The notes: generated from the letters alone by a model not told the origin. DNA of 64,000 bases from Methanobacteriales archaeon HGW-Methanobacteriales-1 (GCA_002839705.1 PGYO01000005.1:124001-188000), one strand, 5' to 3'. Shown: positions 37,822-47,747, numbered from the stretch's first letter. Made by a program: numbers and translations.

Positions 37822-38796
37822 TTGACCAATAATCAAGCTAAAAAACTTTATCAAAAGGGAATAGAATTATTAACCTATGGAAAGTCACAGGAGGCTATGA
37901 ATTATTTTCGTGAGGCAGTAGATGCAGATCCTTTCTGTATGGAGGCCCAACTGGAATTGGGATATATATTAGGAACCATGGAAAGTTATGAAGAGGCCTT
38001 AAAATCATTTAACAATGCTTTAAAAATACAAAACTCATTTCCCGGCCTATTTGGTCAGGGACTTTCTCTTTTCTTATTAGGGGATTATGAAAAATCTCTG
38101 GAATCATTTTTAGAGGCCCTGGAAATCGGAGAAAATGAGGATGTCTGGTACTATAAGGGCGATTGCCACCTAATTTTAGGGGAATATGAGCACGCCGTTA
38201 ATTCTTTTGAAATCTCTCTTTCCATGGATCCTGACTTTGTTGAGGCCTGGAATGATCTGGGGGTGGCCTACAGTATAATGGGGCAGGATGAGCGGGCCAT
38301 AGAATGTTTTGAACAGGTATTGGGGATTGATAATTACTATGAAACAGCTATTTATAATTTAGGTTCCACTTTAGCTGATAGTGGCAATTATGAGGATGCT
38401 TTGGGATATTTAAATCGGACCATAGAAATCGATCCAGAAAACTTCAAGGCACTCTTTTACAAGGGTAATGTTCTTTATTTCTTGGAAAAAGAAGAAGAAG
38501 CAGTAGAATACTTTAAAAAAGCTCTTAAAATAGACAAAAAACAGGAAGAGTTGTGGAATTATTTGGGATATGTACAGTTTAGCTTAGGTCAAAATCACGA
38601 AGCCGTTGAATCATTAAAAGAGGCCATTAAATTGAATAATGATTATGCTGCACCTTATTTAAATCTGGGAAATGTTTACATGGATTTGGGTCAGGATGAT
38701 CTGGCCTTAGAATCCTTTGAAAAAGTCCTGGAAATTGAACCAGATAATGAGGAAGCACTTTTTTATAAAGACAGCTTAAAAGATGATTGGGATTAA
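37822..38796 (+). CDS. TPR-repeat protein
   Basis: Protein of 324 residues with about nine TPR units (for example ALESFEKVLEIEPDNEEALF at the C-terminus). The TTG start has AGGAGA 6 bases upstream. Stretches such as ALYNLGSTLAD (here AIYNLGSTLAD), EAWNDLGVAYSIMGQ and GQGLSLFLL line up one to one with the next gene, so the two arose by duplication of a whole gene. Cytoplasmic scaffold or adaptor; partner unknown. Confidence 0.86.
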   Translation: MTNNQAKKLYQKGIELLTYGKSQEAMNYFREAVDADPFCMEAQLELGYILGTMESYEEALKSFNNALKIQNSFPGLFGQGLSLFLLGDYEKSLESFLEALEIGENEDVWYYKGDCHLILGEYEHAVNSFEISLSMDPDFVEAWNDLGVAYSIMGQDERAIECFEQVLGIDNYYETAIYNLGSTLADSGNYEDALGYLNRTIEIDPENFKALFYKGNVLYFLEKEEEAVEYFKKALKIDKKQEELWNYLGYVQFSLGQNHEAVESLKEAIKLNNDYAAPYLNLGNVYMDLGQDDLALESFEKVLEIEPDNEEALFYKDSLKDDWD

Positions 38797-38913
38797 AGGA
38801 ATAGACCAATTTTTTATTAAAGTACCTAAAAAGAAACGATTGGAATTAAATAGTAACAATAATCTAATTTAAACAAAATTTAACTAATATTAATCAATTT
38901 AAGAGGAGATATC

Positions 38914-39879
38914 TTGTCAGATAAGTCTAAAACATTCTTTGAAGAAGGGAAAAAATATTCAGAATCAGAAAATTATGAAGAAGCAATTAAATCATTTCAA
39001 AAATCCATAGAAATTGATCCTGATTTTCAAGATGCCTACAGTGAACTGGGGTATGCTTTAGGTAATGTCGAAAAATATGATGAGGCACTGAACTCATTTG
39101 AGAAGGCTTTGAAAATTCAGAGCACCGCTTCTGCCCTTTATGGTCAGGGATTGACCTTGTATTACATAGAGAATTTTCTTTTAGCTATAGAATCCTTTGA
39201 GAAGGCTTTAAAAATAGATGAAAGTGAATGGGCAAATTACTATCTCTCTCGTTGCTACTTTAACTTGGGAGAATATGAAACCGCACTGGAATACCTAAAT
39301 AAGGCACTAAACATCAGTAATGATTTCTTGGAAGCCTGGAATGATAAAGGAGTTATTTACAGCATTCTCCAGAAGGATCAAGATGCTTTAAATTCATTTG
39401 AACAAGTTTTAAGAATTGATAATACCTATTTACCCGCTATTTATAATTTAGGAACTACTCTAGCAGATATGGGTCGATATGATGAGTCCCTAAAATGTTT
39501 GAACCGCTTAATTGAAGTGGACGGGGACAATTACAAAGCCCATTTCTACCGGGCCAATGTTTTATTCCTCATGCAAAAAGGTGAAGAATCTCTGGAATCA
39601 TTTAAAAAAGCTATTGAACTGGACAGCGAACAACCCGAGGCCTGGAATTATCAGGGATGTGTTCTGGCCAGTATGGGAAATAACGATGATGCCATAGAAT
39701 CATTGGAAAAGGCCATAGCTCTTTATCCAGAATACGAAGCTGCTTACATGAACTTAGGAGTGGTTTATAAAAGTTCTAAAAATGAAGAAGAAGCATTAAA
39801 ATGTTTTGAGAAGGCATTAGAAATTTCACCAGACAATGAAGATGCTTTAAAAGAGATAGGGGAATTAAAAGACAACTAA
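38914..39879 (+). CDS. TPR-repeat protein, paralogue of the preceding gene
   Basis: Protein of 321 residues with about nine TPR units. Compare EAWNDKGVIYSILQK, AIYNLGTTLADMGRYDES and ALYGQGLTLYYIEN with the preceding protein. The TTG start has GAGGAGA upstream, the same start type as its paralogue. It lies 117 bases after it on the same strand. A palindromic hairpin follows the stop. Confidence 0.86.
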   Translation: MSDKSKTFFEEGKKYSESENYEEAIKSFQKSIEIDPDFQDAYSELGYALGNVEKYDEALNSFEKALKIQSTASALYGQGLTLYYIENFLLAIESFEKALKIDESEWANYYLSRCYFNLGEYETALEYLNKALNISNDFLEAWNDKGVIYSILQKDQDALNSFEQVLRIDNTYLPAIYNLGTTLADMGRYDESLKCLNRLIEVDGDNYKAHFYRANVLFLMQKGEESLESFKKAIELDSEQPEAWNYQGCVLASMGNNDDAIESLEKAIALYPEYEAAYMNLGVVYKSSKNEEEALKCFEKALEISPDNEDALKEIGELKDN

Positions 39880-39889
39880 TTTAATTTAA

Positions 39890-39924
39890 AACTTTTTTTC
39901 TTTTTCACTAATGAATTTTAGTGA
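39890..39924. terminator. Hairpin after the TPR genes, possible bidirectional terminator
   Basis: TCACTAA at 39905-39911 pairs perfectly with TTAGTGA at 39918-39924 around a six-base loop. A T-rich run precedes it (39891-39905). It lies between the end of the plus-strand TPR gene and the end of the minus-strand genes beyond 40012. Confidence 0.4.
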
Positions 39925-40011
39925 TAAATGGAGAATTCTTAACTTTATAAAATATTAGCCATGTGTTCTATCTGGTTCTAATAATCCTGCTTTTACCATC
40001 CAGATATTTTT

Positions 40012-40308
40012 TTAAAGCAGATCAATTCTTTCATCACCAATATAAACCAGAATAATTTTTTTTTTCACTCTTTCAAGCAATTTAATCTGTTTAATTATAT
40101 CTTTTTTATTATAAAGAAATTTAAAATAATTACAATCAAATTCTATAGCATCTAAGTTGAAATCCGGAACCAGATCACTGTAAATGGCATCAATATATTG
40201 ATTTTTAAGATTAAATAATTCTTCTTTTTCAATAAAAATATTAAATCCATCTCTTTTTAGAGAAATCTCTTTTAATTGTTTATTTTTATCATAGATCTCT
40301 ACTTTAAT
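40012..40308 (-). CDS. Unrecognised open reading frame after the hemK2-like gene
   Basis: A frame of about 98 codons ending ILVYIGDERIDLL and a TAA. It is rich in Lys, Ile, Asp and Phe, with no family I recognise. No ATG is available at its N-terminus. The frame opens just after a TAA at about 40318, with an ATT at 40308 but no ribosome binding site. AAGGAT further upstream fits a start in another frame, so a frameshift near the 5' end is possible. It is a real coding candidate because it is much longer than expected by chance in such AT-rich DNA. Confidence 0.4.
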   Translation of the reverse strand: MKVEIYDKNKQLKEISLKRDGFNIFIEKEELFNLKNQYIDAIYSDLVPDFNLDAIEFDCNYFKFLYNKKDIIKQIKLLERVKKKIILVYIGDERIDLL

Positions 40309-40348
40309 TTTTGATGATAATTATCTGTTTTTTATCCTTCAAAATTTA

Positions 40349-40943
40349 CTATTCTTTGAGAAAACCACTTATAACTACTATTTCTTCAAAGAAAAATCGT
40401 TCAATAGCAGTTATTTCTACTTTAAAACCTATATCTTCCAATTTTTGACAAGTTTTTTCATTATTAGAAAGGGAAGACTGTACCAGCTGCACTATTCCTT
40501 TATCATTTAAGTAATTTCTAACTTCATTTAAAAAGAGATCAATCACCCGTCGCCCATCTACGCCACCATCCCAGGCAGCATCCAGTTCATCACCTATAAT
40601 TTCATCTTCTGACTAGGTAGATATGGAGTATTAAACAAAATAATGTCGAAATTTTCATCTACCACTGGTTGAAAAAGATCTCCATGGCGGATATCCAATT
40701 TTCTACTTCATTAAGTAGAGTATTGGTCTGGGCACATTTTATGGCATGGGGATTAATATCGGTGGCTACTACTTTAGAAGCGGTTTTAGAAGCATTCAAT
40801 GCCACTAGGCCAGTTCCTGTCCCTATTTCTAATACAAGGTCTCCTTTATGGACTAGTAAATTGTCAGCTAGAAGAAATGTATCTTCTGCTGGGGCATAAA
40901 CCTGTTTGCAGGTTTCAAATTTTATATGGTTATATTCTGGCAT
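40349..40943 (-). pseudogene. HemK2/Mtq2-like release-factor glutamine methyltransferase gene with two frameshifts
   Basis: Three frames combine into one methyltransferase of about 197 residues. From ATG 40943: YAPAEDTFLLADNLL, VLEIGTGTGLVAL (SAM motif I) and VVATDINPHAIKCA. After a shift at 40695-40700: DIRHGDLFQP and the catalytic FNTPYLP. After a second shift at about 40606-40617: DEIIGDELDAAWDGG and GRRVIDLFLNEV to the stop. Adding one base at each site restores everything. The intact protein would methylate the Gln of the GGQ motif in aRF1. It follows rsmA and a carboxymuconolactone decarboxylase homologue. Because the gene is widely kept in archaea, sequencing error is a serious alternative to true loss. 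Confidence 0.85.
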
Positions 40944-40992
40944 TTTAAATTCTCACAATTGGCCTGGAATTAAATAACTTAAATATATATTA

Positions 40993-41310
40993 TCAAAATT
41001 CTAATTCCATTTCAAATCCTTCTTTAGCGGCAGGAAGGCAATCTAAAATACTTCCCAGTCCGGATAAGTGAAGATTTAATGCTACAGCACCCTTTACTTC
41101 TTCCCAGCTAGCACCCATTTTTCGGGCCATGGCTGCATGCATTTTAACTCCATCGAGGTTTTGGTGTGCGGTTTGAATGGCAATATTCACTAGTTGTTTG
41201 GTTTTAGGATTAAGACCTGGAAGATCTTTCTGGGCCTCAACTAACTGGTTGAAATTTTCAAATAGGGATGGTAATTCTTCTTTAAAAAGTTGGTAGGAAT
41301 TTTCACTCAT
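40993..41310 (-). CDS. Carboxymuconolactone decarboxylase family protein lacking the usual cysteines
   Basis: Helical protein of 105 residues of the CMD/AhpD fold: LNPKTKQLVNIAIQTAHQN, then HAAMARKMGASWEEVKGAV (read in parts). AhpD-type members carry C-x-x-C before the histidine; here the place reads NLDGVKMHA, with no cysteine in the protein at all. It cannot therefore act as a thiol peroxidase reductase and is more like the decarboxylase branch or a binding protein. GGAGAT precedes ATG 41310. It lies between rsmA and the hemK2-like gene. Confidence 0.85.
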   Translation of the reverse strand: MSENSYQLFKEELPSLFENFNQLVEAQKDLPGLNPKTKQLVNIAIQTAHQNLDGVKMHAAMARKMGASWEEVKGAVALNLHLSGLGSILDCLPAAKEGFEMELEF

Positions 41311-41367
41311 GTACTTATCTCCGTTTATTAATGAACTATTAATGAATAAAAATAGTTATTATTTCAT

Positions 41368-42240
41368 TTATTTTAATAATTCTTTTAAGTTCGTGGATAT
41401 TTCTAAAATCTTCTCTGGAGATAATTTAAAAACTCTTTCTTCTAGAAAATTATTTTCCATTTTAGAATCTAATTCACTTAAAATTTCTTTAACTTCTTCC
41501 TTTTTAAAATTCCCTATTTCATGGAAAGACTCTCTTAAAGATTTAGAAGATTTCTTTCTACGGTGCTGGAATAGGGCCCGACAAACAGAGGCAAAAAAGT
41601 CATCTGTTTCTATATTTTTCAGAGGTATCATTTTTACCACGGCAGAATCCACTTTTGGTGGGGGTACAAATGATTGGGCCGAGACATTATCCACTATTTT
41701 CACCTGGGCCTTAAAATGCATCATTACTGATAAACGGGAATAATGCTTACTTCCCACTGGAGCATTCATGCGCTGAGCAAATTCCTTTTGATACATTAAA
41801 ACTGCCAGATCAAAATCATACTCTAAAAACTTGAAAGTAATGGGGGATGAGATTTGATAAGGTAAATTAGAAACAATTTTGTTAAAATAGGGAAAATCAA
41901 CTTTTAAAGCATCTGCTTCCATAACTTCTACATTGAACAACCCTTCTTCTTTCACACGCTCTTTTAATATATATGCTATTCTAGGATCCTGTTCAATGGC
42001 CACTACTTTTTTGGCCTGCTGGGCCATAGGAATAGTTAAAGTCCCAATACCCGGGCCTATTTCCAGCACAATATCATTAGAATTTAAACTGGCAAAATTA
42101 AGTATCTTTTTTCTTTTAAAATCGTCAATAAGATAGTTCTGACCTAATTTTCGATTTAAACGGATTTCATGTTGCTGTAAAACCTGTTTAGTTTCCTGGG
42201 CCAGAGAAATAGTCCCTGATCCGTTTTCATTAAGGGACAT
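41368..42240 (-). CDS. rsmA: 16S rRNA (adenine-N6,N6)-dimethyltransferase
   Basis: KsgA/Dim1 enzyme of 290 residues that dimethylates two adjacent adenines in helix 45 of 16S rRNA. Motifs: QNYLID near residue 39, VLEIGPGIGTLT (SAM binding, about 59), EQDPR, and the catalytic NLPYQISSPI near 120; FVPPPKVDSAVV near 185 is the typical C-terminal hallmark. GGAAGAT precedes ATG 42240. It is part of the conserved archaeal run L21e-rpoF-DUF655-rsmA. Confidence 0.95.
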   Translation of the reverse strand: MSLNENGSGTISLAQETKQVLQQHEIRLNRKLGQNYLIDDFKRKKILNFASLNSNDIVLEIGPGIGTLTIPMAQQAKKVVAIEQDPRIAYILKERVKEEGLFNVEVMEADALKVDFPYFNKIVSNLPYQISSPITFKFLEYDFDLAVLMYQKEFAQRMNAPVGSKHYSRLSVMMHFKAQVKIVDNVSAQSFVPPPKVDSAVVKMIPLKNIETDDFFASVCRALFQHRRKKSSKSLRESFHEIGNFKKEEVKEILSELDSKMENNFLEERVFKLSPEKILEISTNLKELLK

Positions 42241-42336
42241 TTTTTATCTTCCAATTAGCATTTAAAATTTAGAAAAATATTAAAATAAAATTTAATCTGA
42301 AATAATTTAAAATATAAATTAAAATAAAAAAATAAT

Positions 42337-42921
42337 TTAGATTTGCTTTCGCCTGGCTGGAGGTCTAGTAAATAATATATATTTCTTTTTCCCTCTAGTG
42401 GCGGGTTCAGCATCAAGTTCAATAAGAACCCTTTTTACCAGAAGTTTAGCAGGATCAGAGAGCATGGGAACCCTACTTTTAATATCATCAAAGCTTTCAA
42501 AAGGTTTTTCTTCCCGAGCCTTAATAATATCCCACATGTGCTTTTTACCAATACCGGGTAACAGTTCTAACTGGTGAAGTCGAGTGCTTATGGGTCCTGA
42601 GTCATTGAAAAAATGGACATATTTTTCTTCTTCAGCATGTATAATCTCTTCTATGACGTATTGCAGTTCCACACGGGAGGTTGCAGTTAAATCGTCATGC
42701 TTTAACCTGCGATTCACACGGGAAACTTTTTCTCTTTTACCAGAACCGATATAAACATCTTCATGAATTTCTATATCTTCATCAGGTTTAGGAGAAAGTT
42801 CTAGAAGAGTAAATTCTGTCTTGCCTATGGCCTGGGCCACGGGTTTTCTTTTAAATGTCGAATGACCTTCCCGGATGTAACCCAGGGGTAGATAATCAAG
42901 AATAATCGCGTAATCTTCCAT
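42337..42921 (-). CDS. DUF655 family protein
   Basis: Conserved archaeal protein of 194 residues. The N-terminus EDYAIILDYLPLG and the OB-like core are followed by a helix-hairpin-helix, LELLPGIGKKHMWDIIKARE (about residues 130-150), which suggests nucleic-acid binding. The C-terminus is strongly basic (PPARRKQI). ATG 42921 has GTGAT 4 bases upstream; the frame extends 6 codons further without need. It lies between rpoF and rsmA, as in many archaea, so a role in RNA or ribosome biology is likely. Confidence 0.9.
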   Translation of the reverse strand: MEDYAIILDYLPLGYIREGHSTFKRKPVAQAIGKTEFTLLELSPKPDEDIEIHEDVYIGSGKREKVSRVNRRLKHDDLTATSRVELQYVIEEIIHAEEEKYVHFFNDSGPISTRLHQLELLPGIGKKHMWDIIKAREEKPFESFDDIKSRVPMLSDPAKLLVKRVLIELDAEPATRGKKKYILFTRPPARRKQI

Positions 42922-42989
42922 GCCAATCACAAACTGCAAAGGGGTTATTTAGTTCTTTATAAAAAGAACTGGGACCAAAGAATGTTTTA

Positions 42990-43325
42990 TTATTCAGTCC
43001 GGTATTTTTCAACTATTTTCAGGATTTGCTCAAGATCCTCACTTTTAATAGGGATCCTTTCTTTGGCAAAAAGTAATCTAAGGTCTGCCAGGTCTTCAGG
43101 CAACATATCAGTTATTTTAATAGCATATTTCTTCTTGACCACTTCTTCTAATTCTCCGATTAGTTTATTAGATTCTTCTAATTCTAATTTGGAGAATTTG
43201 ATTACATGATCTAGACTAATGTTTTGCTCGTAATTGAGCTCATGCTCCTGGGCAAATCCTTCTAATATATCTTTGACCTCGGCAACGGAGATCGGTTCGG
43301 TCTCCAAAACCTTTTTCCCTATCAT
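42990..43325 (-). CDS. rpoF: DNA-directed RNA polymerase subunit F (Rpb4 homologue)
   Basis: Subunit of 111 residues that forms the RNA polymerase stalk with RpoE. Helical: EPISVAEVKDILEGFAQE near the start and ADLRLLFAKERIPIKSEDLEQILKIV (the HRDC-like C-terminal part). The start at ATG 43325 has GAGTGAT 4 bases upstream; an in-frame GTG at 43334 overlaps that site. It starts 5 bases after the L21e stop. Confidence 0.92.
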   Translation of the reverse strand: MIGKKVLETEPISVAEVKDILEGFAQEHELNYEQNISLDHVIKFSKLELEESNKLIGELEEVVKKKYAIKITDMLPEDLADLRLLFAKERIPIKSEDLEQILKIVEKYRTE

Positions 43326-43330
43326 GGGAA

Positions 43331-43624
43331 TCACTCTTGTATTTTCAAGTGTTCTGGTCGTACAATAAGTTTTTTAGCCTTGTTACCATCGTTTAAAGAG
43401 ACGATGTAAGCTCTTCCTCGGGTTTCCACTACTTTAGCGGTTTTGCCGTGGAATCTTGGGTGTGGTTGACCTTTTTGAACGCTTGGGTCGATAATGATGT
43501 GGACTAAATCGTCTGCATCAAATCTTTGAATTTTTTTAGTTATAGGGTTGGATCGCCCTGGTCTTTTAGTTAATTGAAGTTTATGTCTTGTTTTGCTTCT
43601 AAAACCTCTTGATCTTTGCACCAT
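43331..43624 (-). CDS. rpl21e: 50S ribosomal protein L21e
   Basis: Basic ribosomal protein of 97 residues: [16 protein letters not shown] at the N-terminus, [20 protein letters not shown] in the SH3-like core. ATG 43624 has GGAGGT 7 bases upstream; longer frame starts are not needed. It is the first gene of the L21e-rpoF-DUF655-rsmA group. Confidence 0.95.
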   Translation of the reverse strand: MVQRSRGFRSKTRHKLQLTKRPGRSNPITKKIQRFDADDLVHIIIDPSVQKGQPHPRFHGKTAKVVETRGRAYIVSLNDGNKAKKLIVRPEHLKIQE

Positions 43625-43856
43625 ATTTAAAACCTCCATAATGGCCTTACGGCCGGTAAACATTAATAAAATTGTGATAACAGCAGATATCACTAAATAG
43701 GCTGCTCATGTTTCTCAAATTCGCATAATTGATTATTAGAGAAAATCCAGATAATCAAATTATTTAATTTTGTAAATGATCATCCATACCTATTAGAATA
43801 GGATATTTATTCTTGTTACTAATATATTTTCCCCTTGACGTCTAAAGGTAACTTTT

Positions 43857-45086
43857 TTAGATACCCACTTCCAGTACATCCAGCTCGGTACAATTGGCGG
43901 GGGTTCCCAAAACCTGGCTTACATTGGGTTGGGTTCTTTCTTCATCTCCAGAAATTAATTCTTTAATATAAAGTCCGCCCTGACCCTTTATAATTAATTT
44001 AATAATTTTTGAGTCAATAATTTCATATTGGATGTCCATAACTTCTCTCTCGCGAATTTTATCTGCTCTACGGTGTGAGACTCTAATTGGGGTGCGTTGT
44101 TTGATTAAAGTAAGTGTTTTCAGATTTTTAAGATCATCTTCTGTTATTTCATCCTTTAATTCAACCAGGGCCTGATAAATTTTATAGGTATCTGGGGAAG
44201 AAGTCTTAATTTCAGCTTTCCGAGATCTAACAGAATATTTAAGATCCAGAACCTCTACTTTACCCTCATTAATTTCATTAATTTCTTTTTGGAGAATATC
44301 AAGATTTAAAACCCTTCTGCGCGGTTCTTTTATTTCTAATACAAATGGTCGTCCAGTTCCAAGCATTCTAACATCAATATCTTCTCTTCCAGCACCATGA
44401 AATTTGGATTCTTTGCTACGGGTCATTTTATGAGCTGGTTCAGAAATTAGTTCTTCCACAGTTTCTAAATACATCTTACCTGTGAAATTACATCCTTCGC
44501 ATCCTTTACCTCTGCATTTTCGGCATGGCCACTTAGTTTGTGGTATTCCACGGATTAATTTTTTATATCTCCCCTCTAAGAATAGTGGATTTATTTGAAT
44601 GCGGATTTTAGGTTCGCCTTGACGGAAATCTGCATTTATAACTATTTGAGGATTATCAAAATCAACTTCGGTGTTTAAACGTTCTTCCAGAATTTTTCCC
44701 AGCTCACGGTTGATTTCTCGTTTTATACTTTCAACATCTAAGTTTAGGCAATTATTTAATTCTTCATCCTTTTTTATAAGCTTGGAATCCACTTTGCTTC
44801 CCACTAAAAAGCTGAAATATTCAAGATCAAGGCTTTTTATTTTGTTTTCAACTTTATCTGCAGCAATTTCCAGTTTTTGAAATAAATCTCCACATATAAC
44901 ACATGGATTAATTGAGTTGAATTCCTCCCCTTCTTTAGACATTATTTCTCTAACTTCCATACCTCTTAGAGGATTTCCAGGGCCTTCTAGATCATTAGAA
45001 AATTTACGACCTAAGCAATGGTTGCATATATCTCCTTCAGTTTTTTCTTTGATTTTTTGAGCTTTTTCTTTTATATATGGGTCCAT
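43857..45086 (-). CDS. pus10: tRNA pseudouridine synthase Pus10
   Basis: Makes pseudouridine 54 and 55 in archaeal tRNAs. 409 residues. The N-terminal part has zinc-type cysteines (CNHCLGRKF near residue 20, PCVICG near 60), a THUMP-like domain follows, then CRKCRGKGCEGC near 195. The catalytic domain has GREDIDVRMLGTGRPFVLEIKEPRR (read in parts, about 235-260), with the catalytic Asp in DVRMLG. AGGTTGA precedes ATG 45086. It lies between srp54 and L21e on the same strand. Confidence 0.93.
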   Translation of the reverse strand: MDPYIKEKAQKIKEKTEGDICNHCLGRKFSNDLEGPGNPLRGMEVREIMSKEGEEFNSINPCVICGDLFQKLEIAADKVENKIKSLDLEYFSFLVGSKVDSKLIKKDEELNNCLNLDVESIKREINRELGKILEERLNTEVDFDNPQIVINADFRQGEPKIRIQINPLFLEGRYKKLIRGIPQTKWPCRKCRGKGCEGCNFTGKMYLETVEELISEPAHKMTRSKESKFHGAGREDIDVRMLGTGRPFVLEIKEPRRRVLNLDILQKEINEINEGKVEVLDLKYSVRSRKAEIKTSSPDTYKIYQALVELKDEITEDDLKNLKTLTLIKQRTPIRVSHRRADKIREREVMDIQYEIIDSKIIKLIIKGQGGLYIKELISGDEERTQPNVSQVLGTPANCTELDVLEVGI

Positions 45087-45292
45087 TTAATTCAACCTGT
45101 AATCTTTACAACTATTTTTAAATAAAATTATTAATTAATTAATTCTTATAAATCGACAATTGACTCAAATTTAATTTTTAGAATTAGGATAAAAATGAAA
45201 TTTTTAATTTAAATTATTCGATGTAATTAAAAACAAATCTAATTAATGAGTTTAACTCATTAACTGTCTTAATGACTTATTTATAGAGCCAT

Positions 45293-46621
45293 TTAACGCA
45301 TAAATTGTCTCATGAGCTGCCCCATAGGCCCACTCATTTTACGTTTTCCAAATCCTTTCATGGCTTTTTTAGTGACGTTATAATATTTTAAAAGTTCCTT
45401 AATATCTTCATTTTTCATTCCAGACCCTCGAGCAATTCTTTTTATCCGGGACTGCTTTATTTCAGTAGGATGCTCCATTTCATAATTAGTCATGGAATTC
45501 ATAATGATTTTATATTTATCAATTTTATCTTCGGTCATTTGAGATGCATTTTTAGGCAGCTTTCCCATTCCGGGCATCATATTCATGATTTGGTTCATAG
45601 GTCCCATTTTTCCCATCATATCAAACTGGGACTGCATTTCTTTAAGGGTAAATTTTCCAGAAAGCATGGCATCCATGGTTTCGGCAGCCATATCTTCATC
45701 GGCCACTTCTTCAGCCTTTTCCAGAAGGGTTTTAATGTCTCCCATTCCTAAAAGACGTGAAATGAATCTTTCAGGATCAAAGGCCTCAAAGTCATCGATT
45801 CGCTCTCCAGTACCAATGAACTTAATTGGTGCTCCAATTTCTGCTACAGCAGATAAAGCACCTCCTCCTTTAGCAGACCCATCAAGTTTTGTTACTATTA
45901 TAGATCCCACCTTCGCTGTTTGAGAGAATGCCTGGGCCTGATCCTTGGCCTGTTGACCTATAGTTCCATCAATAACTAAAATGGCTTCATCTGGATCGAC
46001 CACAGAAGATATTTGTACCATCTCATCTAAAAGGTCTTGTTCTTCCTTGTGACGCCCTGCCGTATCAAATATAATCAGACTCTGTTTTTTAAACTTTTCT
46101 AGACCTTTTTTAGCCAAATCAAGAGCGTCTTTATTATCTGGATCTCCATATAATGGCACGTTCATCTCTTCAGTTAATTGCCTTAGCTGTTCATATGCTG
46201 CAGGCCGCCAGGTGTCGGTACAGACAATGGCGGGATTAAATCCTTTTTTCTGAAGGTATCTGGTTAATTTACCAATGGTGGTGGTTTTACCACTTCCCTG
46301 AAGCCCTAAAAATAGTATTTTAAATGGTTTTTTATCTATTTCAATTTCCTGAGCTTTTTCTCCCAGCAAATTGACCAGTTCTTCATATACTATGGTTACT
46401 ATATGTTCTTTAGGAGTTATACCCTTCGGAGGCTCTTCTTTTAAAGCCCTATCTTCTATGGATTTAGATAATTTTAAAACAAGTTTAATATTAACGTCTG
46501 ATTGGATTAAAGCCCGTTGAATTTCTTTAACGACTTCTTTAACCACTTCTTCGTCAATAATTGACATTCCTGCCAGTTTTTTCATGGTATTGGTAAGGTT
46601 CTTACCTAAATTTCCTAACAT
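45293..46621 (-). CDS. srp54: Signal recognition particle 54 kDa protein
   Basis: GTPase of 442 residues that binds signal peptides and targets ribosomes to the membrane. An N domain (about 1-90) is followed by the G domain with [10 protein letters not shown] near 107, DTAGRHKEE near 187 and [10 protein letters not shown] near 245. The methionine-rich M domain ([30 protein letters not shown]) binds 7S RNA and signal sequences. AGGTGAG precedes ATG 46621. Confidence 0.96.
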   Translation of the reverse strand: MLGNLGKNLTNTMKKLAGMSIIDEEVVKEVVKEIQRALIQSDVNIKLVLKLSKSIEDRALKEEPPKGITPKEHIVTIVYEELVNLLGEKAQEIEIDKKPFKILFLGLQGSGKTTTIGKLTRYLQKKGFNPAIVCTDTWRPAAYEQLRQLTEEMNVPLYGDPDNKDALDLAKKGLEKFKKQSLIIFDTAGRHKEEQDLLDEMVQISSVVDPDEAILVIDGTIGQQAKDQAQAFSQTAKVGSIIVTKLDGSAKGGGALSAVAEIGAPIKFIGTGERIDDFEAFDPERFISRLLGMGDIKTLLEKAEEVADEDMAAETMDAMLSGKFTLKEMQSQFDMMGKMGPMNQIMNMMPGMGKLPKNASQMTEDKIDKYKIIMNSMTNYEMEHPTEIKQSRIKRIARGSGMKNEDIKELLKYYNVTKKAMKGFGKRKMSGPMGQLMRQFMR

Positions 46622-47037
46622 CTACTCACCTGATGTGAAATGATTTTTGTAAATAAAATCAATTGAACTTTTAAATAAATATAACATGAATTTAATTATC
46701 TTAATTAATTTCTTAATTCATATCATTTATATGTTATTTTGAGAATCCTTAATCTAATAATTTTAATAATATTAATATCATAACTTTTGAGTTTTTATAT
46801 CATGGATTTTATTAGATTTTAATTCATATCTATTAATTTATTAAACTCATTAGTATATTAATAATATATAAAAATTGTTTAAAATTAGTTTATTATAAAT
46901 AATTTATACTATCAAATCTAATGAATTATTAATAATCCATAAAATTCAAATAATCAATTAATTAAAATCTCACTATTTAACTTTATTTTAAATCAAAAAA
47001 TTTATTATATTTATTTAATTCGATTTAGGTGTTTATA
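46622..47037. other. Intergenic region between srp54 and hpt
   Basis: About 415 extremely AT-rich bases between divergent genes. I see several TATA-like strings but cannot single out one, and no open frame, RNA gene or repeat. Confidence 0.5.
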
Positions 47038-47604
47038 GTGCTTGAAAAACTGAAAAAAACATTAGAAGAATCTCCAATTATAAAAAAAGGAGAATATAAT
47101 TATTTTGTTCACCCGGTAACAGATGGAATTCCACTTACTCAACCCGAAGTACTAAAAGAGATTGCAGTGGCGATAAAAAATCATTTCCATACTGATGTGG
47201 ATAAAATTGTCTGTATCGAGGCCATGGGTATTCACTTAGCCACGGCCCTATCTCTAGAGACGGGCATTCCATTTGTAGTAGTTAGAAAACGCCAATATGG
47301 ACTTCCAGGAGAGGTTGCAGTCCATCAAACAACGGGATATAGTCAGGGAGAGCTTTTCATTAATGGTATCAATTCTGGTGATAAGGTACTGGTGATAGAT
47401 GATGTGGTAAGTACTGGTGGAACTATGATTGCTGTTTTACAGGCTCTAAAAAATATGGGTGTGGAAATAGCAGAAGTAGTAGCGGTTATTGAGAAGGGTG
47501 AAGGCAAAAAAATAGTTGAAAAAGAAACGGGGCTCAAATTAAAAGCTTTAATTAAGGTAGATGTGATTGATAATAAGGTTACTGCGGAGCCTATTCTTAA
47601 GTAG
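47038..47604 (+). CDS. hpt: Hypoxanthine/guanine phosphoribosyltransferase (archaeal type)
   Basis: Purine salvage enzyme of 188 residues forming IMP/GMP from base and PRPP. The PRPP-binding motif [16 protein letters not shown] is near residue 120; [16 protein letters not shown] and [13 protein letters not shown] are family-typical. I use GTG 47038, which has AGGTG 6 bases upstream; the GTG at 47029 is part of that site. It is first in a plus-strand run of housekeeping genes. Confidence 0.92.
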   Translation: MLEKLKKTLEESPIIKKGEYNYFVHPVTDGIPLTQPEVLKEIAVAIKNHFHTDVDKIVCIEAMGIHLATALSLETGIPFVVVRKRQYGLPGEVAVHQTTGYSQGELFINGINSGDKVLVIDDVVSTGGTMIAVLQALKNMGVEIAEVVAVIEKGEGKKIVEKETGLKLKALIKVDVIDNKVTAEPILK

Positions 47605-47747
47605 TGAGTTAATAGTTTGGGTCGCAATGAAAGTTATTTAAATTTTATCTATGCAACTCTTAAGAAATCTCAATAATACTAAAAAAGTAATTAATTACTA
47701 AAAATATTAATTCAATATTTAATTCAAATTTTAAGCTGGTAAATCCT

